NCBI RefSeq assembly: GCF_041435355.1
Contig: NZ_CP108442.1
Span: forward strand, 4,216,001 to 4,280,000
DNA length: 64,000 bases
Source of the DNA: Streptomyces sp. NBC_01276
GTDB taxonomy: Bacteria > Actinomycetota > Actinomycetes > Streptomycetales > Streptomycetaceae
Reading direction: 5' to 3'
Within the stretch, counting starts at the first letter, position 1. Every line of letters begins with the position of its first letter. Below the pieces are notes generated by a model, which was not told where the DNA came from, ran no database searches, and saw only the letters and a program-made list of their open reading frames with translations. The position numbers and the translations under genes were made by a program. This document shows, one piece after another, positions 58,090 through 64,000 of the stretch.

Positions 58090-59727
58090 TCAGAACCCGC
58101 GGGTGCGCTTGGCCGCCCGGCGTTTGGCGGCGCTCTGCGCGCCCGGGATCCGCATGAAGAGCCGGGAGACCTCCGACCCCAGGTTCACCCCGATCGCGAT
58201 GGCGAGGGCGATGGCGGCGGCGTTGGTGAGCGAGGCCAGCCCCGCGTCCAGCCGGTTCTCGGCGATCGACAGCAGCCCGTAGTACGTCGCCGAGCCCGGC
58301 AGCAGCGGTCCGATGGCCGCCGTGACGTAGGGCAGGGCGGAGGCGAAGCGGTAGCGGGAGAAGAGCTGCCCGAACAGCCCCACCAGCCCGGCCGCGATGG
58401 CCGTGGACGGTACGGGGGGCAGCTCGGCGGCCCGCAGCGCGCCGAAGGTGACCCAGGCGACCCCGCCGTTGAGGGTCACGATCCACACCGTCGAGCGCTC
58501 CTGCTGGAGCAGGATCGCGAAGGTGAACACCAGGACCATCGAGGCCAGGATCTGGAGCACCGGCCGGCTGGGGATCTGCAGGATCTCGTCCGGGTTCGGC
58601 TGGGCGCCGAACTGGAGGCCCACGTAGAGCACCACGAGCACGCCGACGATGATCCCGATGAAGAGGTACATGACCTCCAGCAGGCGGGCCGAGGCCGTGA
58701 TGTAGAAGCCGGTCAGGCCGTCCTGCACGCCCGCGACCAGGGCGCGTCCGGGCAGCAGGGCGAAGAGCCCGCCGGTGATCACGGCGGAGGCGCGGACGTC
58801 GATCTCGGCGATCTTCAGGGCCACGCCGATGGCCGCGGGGGGCATCGCCGCCACCACGAACTGGTAGAACTCCGGCAGCCCGCGCCCGGCGCAGTACCAG
58901 GCGAGCCGGTCGCCGAGGACGGCGCCGAGGGCCGCGCAGAAGAACACCGTGACCCCGCCGCCGACCAGGACGGACGCGGCTCCCGCCAGCAGTCCGGCGG
59001 CGGCCGTGAGGACCCAGGTGGGGTACGGGTGGCGGTTGCGGCGGATCTCGGCGAGGCGGCGGTAGGCCTCCTCCAGGGAGACCTCCACCTCGTGCGCGCT
59101 GATGTCGTCCACCAGCCGGAAGACGGCGGCCAGCCGGGTGTAGTCCGTGCCGCGCCGGCGGACGGTGCGGTTCGCCGAGACCGGGTTGCCCACCAGGGAG
59201 GGGTGATAGGTGATCGACAGCATGGTGAAGGTGACGGTGGGCTCGCAGCGGTCCAGCCCGTAGGAGCGGGCCACGGCCAGCATCGCGGCCTCCACGTCCT
59301 CGGCGCCCTCGCCGCCCGCGAGCAGCAGCTCGCCGATGCGCAGGGTGAGGTCGAGCACGCGGCCCACGGCCGGGCCCGACTCGGGCTGCTTCTGGGCCGG
59401 CTCGGGCACCGGGCGCACGTCCACCGGCATGCGCAGCATCAGGCGCATGCGGTCCTGCCAGGGGGACTCCTTCATCCGGGAGACCGGGAAGCCCGGACCG
59501 GGGGTGTAGGCCGGCGGGGAGTGCTGGGCGCTGTAGGTGGCCGGGGCGGCGAAGGCGGAGCCCTCCGGCTCGGGGGGCGGCGCCGCCATGCCGTCGGGGA
59601 CGGCGAACTCGGAGGTGGGCTGGTCCTCGACCGGGACCTCCGGCTCCATTCCGGGCGGGGGAGTGAAGGCGCTGTGCGCCTCGTCGGACACGGGTTTCCC
59701 GTCCGCGGTCCCTTCGGCCTCCGCCAC
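58090..59727 (-). CDS. ThrE-like threonine/serine exporter family protein
   Basis: GTG 59727, after GGAGGACGC, gives 545 residues; the ORF is open to 59751. A Pro-rich cytosolic N-terminus of about 120 residues precedes the ThrE domain (RIGELLLAGGEGAEDVEAAM; YGLDRCEPTVTFTMLSITY), then about ten membrane helices (VLTAAAGLLAGAASVLVGGG onward). Family members export threonine and serine. The gene ends convergent with dedA. Confidence 0.88.
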   Translation of the reverse strand: MAEAEGTADGKPVSDEAHSAFTPPPGMEPEVPVEDQPTSEFAVPDGMAAPPPEPEGSAFAAPATYSAQHSPPAYTPGPGFPVSRMKESPWQDRMRLMLRMPVDVRPVPEPAQKQPESGPAVGRVLDLTLRIGELLLAGGEGAEDVEAAMLAVARSYGLDRCEPTVTFTMLSITYHPSLVGNPVSANRTVRRRGTDYTRLAAVFRLVDDISAHEVEVSLEEAYRRLAEIRRNRHPYPTWVLTAAAGLLAGAASVLVGGGVTVFFCAALGAVLGDRLAWYCAGRGLPEFYQFVVAAMPPAAIGVALKIAEIDVRASAVITGGLFALLPGRALVAGVQDGLTGFYITASARLLEVMYLFIGIIVGVLVVLYVGLQFGAQPNPDEILQIPSRPVLQILASMVLVFTFAILLQQERSTVWIVTLNGGVAWVTFGALRAAELPPVPSTAIAAGLVGLFGQLFSRYRFASALPYVTAAIGPLLPGSATYYGLLSIAENRLDAGLASLTNAAAIALAIAIGVNLGSEVSRLFMRIPGAQSAAKRRAAKRTRGF

Positions 59728-59860
59728 GCGTCCTCCAGCGCCCGTGATCACCTGCGGGTACCAGTATGCGGAATCGTTTCCTCCCTCGGCACGCGCAGTC
59801 CCGCCCGCGCCCGCGTCGGGGGCGGAGTCCGAGGGGCGCCGCCGCGCCGGACCGGGACGC

Positions 59861-59901
59861 GACGACGGGCGGTACCCCCGCTGGGGGTACCGCCCGTCGT
59901 C
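59861..59901. terminator. 19-bp perfect hairpin upstream of thrE-like gene / after ppa
   Basis: GACGACGGGCGGTACCCCC and its exact complement are separated by GCT. It lies 51 bp past the ppa stop on the minus strand, so it terminates ppa transcription. Confidence 0.8.
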
Positions 59902-59952
59902 ATGTCGCGGGACCGGGGACTCAGCCCGCCGGTCCGGTCACCGAGCCGTGGC

Positions 59953-60447
59953 TCAGTGGTGGCCGCCCTGCGCCTCCAGGCGCTTGAACGAGGCCTCGAT
60001 CTCGGCCTCGGCCTCGGCGCGGCCGACCCAGTTGGCGCCCTCGACGGACTTGCCCGGCTCCAGGTCCTTGTAGACCTCGAAGAAGTGCTGGATCTCCAGG
60101 CGGTCGAACTCGGAGACGTGGTGGATGTCGCGCAGGTGCTCGACACGCGGGTCGGAGGCCGGCACGCACAGCAGCTTGGCGTCGCCGCCCGCCTCGTCCG
60201 TCATGTTGAACATGCCGATCGCGCGGCACTTGATCAGGCAGCCCGGGAACGTCGGCTCGTCAAGGATGACCAGCGCGTCCAGCGGGTCGCCGTCCTCGCC
60301 GAGGGTGTTCTCGACGAAGCCGTAGTCCGCCGGGTAGCTGGTCGAGGTGAAGAGGCGACGGTCCAGACGGATCCGGCCGGTCTCGTGGTCCACCTCGTAC
60401 TTGTTCCGCGAACCCTTGGGGATCTCGATGGTGACGTCGAACTCCAC
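59953..60447 (-). CDS. ppa: Inorganic pyrophosphatase
   Basis: GTG 60447 is chosen because GGAGGAG lies 6 nt upstream and the family begins [12 protein letters not shown]; it gives 164 residues. Family I features are [40 protein letters not shown] and AVIL-type acidic region [10 protein letters not shown], with [14 protein letters not shown] near the end. It hydrolyses pyrophosphate to drive biosynthesis. Divergent from the DD-carboxypeptidase gene. Confidence 0.97.
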   Translation of the reverse strand: MEFDVTIEIPKGSRNKYEVDHETGRIRLDRRLFTSTSYPADYGFVENTLGEDGDPLDALVILDEPTFPGCLIKCRAIGMFNMTDEAGGDAKLLCVPASDPRVEHLRDIHHVSEFDRLEIQHFFEVYKDLEPGKSVEGANWVGRAEAEAEIEASFKRLEAQGGHH

Positions 60448-60630
60448 GTCCTGCTCCTCCATGATCAGCTCTGGCCCTGTGCCGGAGCTTGACTGCTTCG
60501 GGACTGCGATTGATCCAAATGCGTGCGCGTCCGGCCCAGCCCTGCCGGGTGGGGTGCCATGCTCGCGGCAAGACGCAGTGGTTAAGTGTCCCTCACGCAT
60601 ATGTGTGATCGCGAAAGGGGCTGGTCCGAG

Positions 60631-62052
60631 GTGCCATTGGTCAAGACGTGGCAGCTCACCGCGGGGTCGGCCGTGGCGGGCCTCGCCCTCGCGGCGGCGG
60701 CGGTGGCCACCACCGGTCCCTGGGACTCCGGCCAGCGTAAGGCCGAGCGGGACAGGGCCGCCTCCTGGATCCACCTGGGTGGCACAGATCACGCGGCCGG
60801 AGGCCTGCCGCAGGCCGCGCCGAGCGCGCCCGGGGTGCTCGCGGGCATCGGACCGCGCCCCGCGAACGCCGTGGGCGCGGCGCCCGACGCGCTCGCCGGG
60901 GTGCTCACGCCCCTGCTCGCCGACCCCGCCCTCGGGACCGTCCGGGGCGCCAGCGTCGTCGACACGGCCACCGGACGGGTGCTCTTCGAGTCCGGCTCCG
61001 GCGAGGCCATGACACCCGCCTCCACCGTCAAGATCGCCACCGCGAGCGCGGCGCTGGCCGCCCTCGGCCCCGAACACCGGATCCGGACCACCGTGACGCC
61101 CGGAGCGGGCCCCGGCCAGATCGTCCTGGTCGGCGGCGGCGACCCCTCCCTCACCGCCAAGAAGAAGAGCCCCGCCGGATCCGGCGGCAGTCTCGTCGCC
61201 CTCGCCGCCGACACCGCCCAGGCCCTCAAGGCCGCCGGCACCGCCACCGTCACCCTCTCCTACGACGACTCGCTCTACAGCGGCCCCGTCGGCCACCCGA
61301 TCGGCCGCAACGACAACATCGCCCCCGTCACCGCCCTGACGGCCGACGAGGGCCGGCCCGACGACTCCACCTCCGGACCCGTCACCCGCTCCGAGGACCC
61401 CTCCAAGGACACCGCCCGCGCCTTCGCCGCCCTGCTGCGCGACCGCGGCATCACGGTGAACGGCGACCCCGCCCGCGGCAAGCCCCCCACCGGGGCCCAG
61501 CCGATGGCCACCACCCTGTCCACCCCGCTGGCCGGACTCGTCGAGCGGATGCTGACCAACAGCGACAACGACATCGCCGAGGCCCTCGCCCGCCAGACCG
61601 CCCTCGCCACCGGCCAGGACCCCGGCTTCGAGGGCGCCGAGAAGGCCGTCTCCGACAAGCTCGCCTCCCTCGGCGTCGACGTCACGGGCTCCCGCTTCGC
61701 CGACGGCAGCGGCCTGAACCGGGCCGACAAGGTCACCACCCGCCTCCTGACGGGCCTCCTCGCCGCCGCCGCCGACCCCCGCCACCCCGAGCTGCGGCCG
61801 GTCCTCACCGGGCTGCCCGTCGCCGGCTTCACCGGCACCCTGCGCGCCCGAAACGCCGGCACCTCCCCGGCCGCCGGCCTGCTCCGCGCCAAGACCGGCA
61901 CCCTCACCGGGGTCAACTCCCTCGCCGGGACCGTCGTCGACCCCTCCGGGCGGCTGCTCGCCTTCGCCTTCCTGACGGCGGGCGCCGCGGACGGCTCCGC
62001 CGCCGAGAAGGGCCTGGACAAGCTCGCGGCCGCCGTCGCCACCACCTCGTAG
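60631..62052 (+). CDS. dacB: D-alanyl-D-alanine carboxypeptidase / PBP4 (DacB)
   Basis: GTG 60631, after AAAGGGG, gives 473 residues; an in-frame ATG at 60601 is possible. After a membrane anchor/signal ([20 protein letters not shown]), the active site shows Ser131-x-x-Lys134 in PASTVKIA, the SDN motif in [10 protein letters not shown], and KTG in RAKTGTLTG near residue 421. It trims peptidoglycan stem peptides outside the cell. It is co-directional with the metalloprotease and tilS genes. Confidence 0.9.
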   Translation: MPLVKTWQLTAGSAVAGLALAAAAVATTGPWDSGQRKAERDRAASWIHLGGTDHAAGGLPQAAPSAPGVLAGIGPRPANAVGAAPDALAGVLTPLLADPALGTVRGASVVDTATGRVLFESGSGEAMTPASTVKIATASAALAALGPEHRIRTTVTPGAGPGQIVLVGGGDPSLTAKKKSPAGSGGSLVALAADTAQALKAAGTATVTLSYDDSLYSGPVGHPIGRNDNIAPVTALTADEGRPDDSTSGPVTRSEDPSKDTARAFAALLRDRGITVNGDPARGKPPTGAQPMATTLSTPLAGLVERMLTNSDNDIAEALARQTALATGQDPGFEGAEKAVSDKLASLGVDVTGSRFADGSGLNRADKVTTRLLTGLLAAAADPRHPELRPVLTGLPVAGFTGTLRARNAGTSPAAGLLRAKTGTLTGVNSLAGTVVDPSGRLLAFAFLTAGAADGSAAEKGLDKLAAAVATTS

Positions 62053-62091
62053 GGGGATCCCTACGGGCGCCGGTCCACGTACGGTTGACGC

Positions 62092-63237
62092 ATGACGAGC
62101 ATCGGTGGTGCCGAGATGGTCGACTGGAACCTCGCGGTGGCGACCGCGACCCGGCTCGTGCGGCCGGGTCCCGACGTCAGCCGCGACGAGGCGCGGGCCG
62201 TGGTGGCGGAACTCCGCCGGCACGCCCGGACCTCCGAGGAGCACGTGCGCGCGTTCACCCGGATGATGCCCGAAGGCGTCACCTTCCCCGACACCCCCGT
62301 CCTCGTCGTCGACCGGGCCGGCTGGGTCAAGGCCAACGTCGCCGGCTTCCGCGAACTGCTGGGCCCGCTGCTCGGCAAGATGCAGGACCGCCGCGCCGGC
62401 GCCCCCGGCGGCGCCGTCCTCGGCGCGGTCGGCGGCAAGGTCACCGGCGTCGAGCTGGGGGTGCTGCTGAGCTTCCTGGCCTCCCGCGTGCTCGGCCAGT
62501 ACGAGACCTTCGCCCCCGGCGCGCCCGAACTGCCCGGCGCCGGCCCCACGGGCGGCCGGCTGCTCCTGGTGGCGCCCAACATCGTGCACGTGGAGCGCGA
62601 GCTGGAGGTGGCCCCGCACGACTTCCGGCTCTGGGTCTGCCTGCACGAGGAGACGCACCGTACCCAGTTCACCGCCGTGCCGTGGCTGCGCGCCCACCTG
62701 GAGGGCGAAATCCAGACGTTCCTCGGTGCCACCGAGATGGACCCGTCCACCATCCTGGAACGGCTCCGCGAGGCCGCCCAGTCCTTCTCCGGCGCCCGTC
62801 CCGAGGGGGAGGGCGGGGACGAGGGCCGCTCGCTCGTCGAGCTCGTCCAGACCCCCGAGCAGCGCGAGGTCCTCCGCCGCCTCACCGCCGTGATGTCCCT
62901 GCTGGAGGGACACGCCGACTTCGTGATGGACGGGGTCGGCCCCGACGTCGTCCCCTCCGTCGCCGAGATCCGGGAGAAGTTCCAGCAGCGCCGCGCCGCC
63001 GGCGCGGGCCGCCTCGACGCCGCCCTGCGCAAGCTGCTGGGCCTCGACGCCAAGCTCCGCCAGTACCGCGACGGCGAGCGCTTCGTACGCGCCGTCGTCG
63101 GCCAGGTCGGCATGGACGGCTTCAACCGCGTCTGGACCTCACCGAACACCCTGCCCACCAAGGCGGAGATCGCCCGGCCCGCGGACTGGGTGGCGCGCGT
63201 CCACGGCAGGGGGAGTGCGGGGAGCGAAGAAAGGTGA
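62092..63237 (+). CDS. Zinc-dependent metalloprotease (F420-associated type)
   Basis: ATG 62092 gives 381 residues. The zincin motif is His185-Glu-x-x-His189 in [11 protein letters not shown], with a third ligand region in [16 protein letters not shown]. Actinobacterial members are annotated as F420-biosynthesis-associated hydrolases or DUF2342 proteins; the substrate is unknown. It lies between dacB and tilS, as in other streptomycetes. Confidence 0.85.
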   Translation: MTSIGGAEMVDWNLAVATATRLVRPGPDVSRDEARAVVAELRRHARTSEEHVRAFTRMMPEGVTFPDTPVLVVDRAGWVKANVAGFRELLGPLLGKMQDRRAGAPGGAVLGAVGGKVTGVELGVLLSFLASRVLGQYETFAPGAPELPGAGPTGGRLLLVAPNIVHVERELEVAPHDFRLWVCLHEETHRTQFTAVPWLRAHLEGEIQTFLGATEMDPSTILERLREAAQSFSGARPEGEGGDEGRSLVELVQTPEQREVLRRLTAVMSLLEGHADFVMDGVGPDVVPSVAEIREKFQQRRAAGAGRLDAALRKLLGLDAKLRQYRDGERFVRAVVGQVGMDGFNRVWTSPNTLPTKAEIARPADWVARVHGRGSAGSEER

Positions 63238-63431
63238 CGCGGGGGGCGTAAACATGTCTCACTGGGGGAAGCAGCGTCACCCTTCCGAGGGACCGTGGGC
63301 CGTGGAAGGGCGTGCGATGCTCGGGGAACGGCTCGGTTCTGTCACCATCAACGCACTCTGAGTGACGAACGGCTCCCCCCGCGCGACACCCTCACCCTCC
63401 GAGCATCCGAACTCCACGAAGGGCACCGGAC

Positions 63432-64000
63432 ATGGGTCCCCATCCTGCGGTCGCGGCGATACGCCTGGCGGTCCGCCGCGTACTCCACGACGTCCTCACC
63501 GACCTCACCGACCTCACCCGCCTCCCCGGCACCCCGGCTGGCGGGAGCCCCCGCCCCGCCGCCGGCACCCCGCCACTGGTCCTCGTCGCCTGCTCCGGCG
63601 GCGCCGACTCCATGGCGCTCGCCTCCGCCCTCGCCTTCGAGGCACCCAAGCTCGGCATCCGGGCCGGCGGCATCACCGTCGACCACGGCCTCCAGGCCGG
63701 CTCCGACCTGCGCGCCGCGGAGGTCGTCACCCGCATGACCGCGCTCCGCCTCGACCCGGTGGAGTCCGTCGCCGTGCGCGTCGGCCGCGACGGCGGACCC
63801 GAGGCCGCGGCCCGCGACGCCCGCTACGCCGCCCTCGACGAAGCCGCCGACCGGCTGGGCGCCGCCGCCGTGCTGCTCGGCCACACGCGGGACGACCAGG
63901 CGGAAACCGTCCTGCTGGGCCTCGCCCGCGGCTCCGGCATCCGCTCGCTCTCCGGCATGGCCGAAGTGTCCGGAGGCCCCGGCCGCGCCCACCGCTACCG
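63432..64000 (+). CDS. tilS: tRNA(Ile)-lysidine synthase (5' part, runs off right edge)
   Basis: ATG 63432, after GAAGGG, is open to the window end (189 codons visible). The N-type PP-loop SGGADS is at residues 55-60 in [19 protein letters not shown], and [10 protein letters not shown] and [20 protein letters not shown] follow. It converts the wobble cytidine of tRNA-Ile(CAU) to lysidine. hpt and ftsH are expected next, beyond the window. Confidence 0.93.
   Translation, partial: MGPHPAVAAIRLAVRRVLHDVLTDLTDLTRLPGTPAGGSPRPAAGTPPLVLVACSGGADSMALASALAFEAPKLGIRAGGITVDHGLQAGSDLRAAEVVTRMTALRLDPVESVAVRVGRDGGPEAAARDARYAALDEAADRLGAAAVLLGHTRDDQAETVLLGLARGSGIRSLSGMAEVSGGPGRAHRY

Overview
The window is high-G+C actinobacterial DNA, almost certainly Streptomyces. 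Supporting signs are frequent GTG and TTG starts, a TipA-type regulator with its promoter dyad, a DUF397 / XRE-DUF5753 / ATP-binding regulatory locus, and the dacB - zinc metalloprotease - tilS order at the right end. It has two very different halves.

Positions 1-33766 are most of an integrated tailed phage. The right junction is the 3' half of a tRNA-Thr(CGT) gene at 33724-33766, followed by the native tRNA terminator and valS. The left junction, the restored tRNA and the integrase are not in the window and should lie to the left. The late operon runs on the minus strand, right to left: small and large terminase, HNH endonuclease, portal, MuF-like capsid protein, scaffold, HK97-type capsid, head-tail connectors, tail tube, tail chaperones with a -1 frameshift, tape measure, distal tail proteins, a collagen-like fibre, then amidase endolysin and holin, ending at a strong terminator at 2818-2858. 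The early/replication block (26894-31306, minus) contains a winged-helix initiator-like gene and zinc-binding proteins. A control region (31307-33525) has divergent regulators, repeated operator-like sites and a small secreted peptide gene. An XRE-TPR regulator, two unknown genes and an S-adenosylhomocysteine-hydrolase-like protein lie at the far left.

The most unusual part of the phage is a set of plus-strand genes set into the minus-strand late operon at module boundaries: a two-TM mini-protein (8329), a solitary contractile-type tail-tube homologue (17798), an SRA plus PD-(D/E)XK modification-dependent nuclease (20728) and an Abi-like protein (23412). They look like independently transcribed cargo, at least partly anti-phage. 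Next to the attachment site is a secreted peptide ending in a duplicated DSSWN motif, divergent from a LuxR/TrmB-like regulator: a candidate peptide communication module.

Positions 33884-64000 are chromosome. After valS comes a coupled operon (36802-44423) with an FMN reductase, serine acetyltransferase, cysteine-synthase-like PLP enzyme, a 30-residue ORF, an MFS exporter and three ATP-grasp ligases. It resembles an uncharacterised pathway for a small peptide built on a beta-substituted alanine. Then follow a class C beta-lactamase/DD-peptidase, a family A DNA polymerase, a DUF2786 protein, TatA divergent from a FUSC transporter with 11-bp direct repeats between them, the DUF397/anti-sigma-like/XRE locus bracketed by a 22-bp inverted repeat, an aldehyde dehydrogenase, a DinB-like protein, TipA, DedA, a ThrE-like exporter, inorganic pyrophosphatase, a DD-carboxypeptidase, a zinc metalloprotease and the start of tilS.
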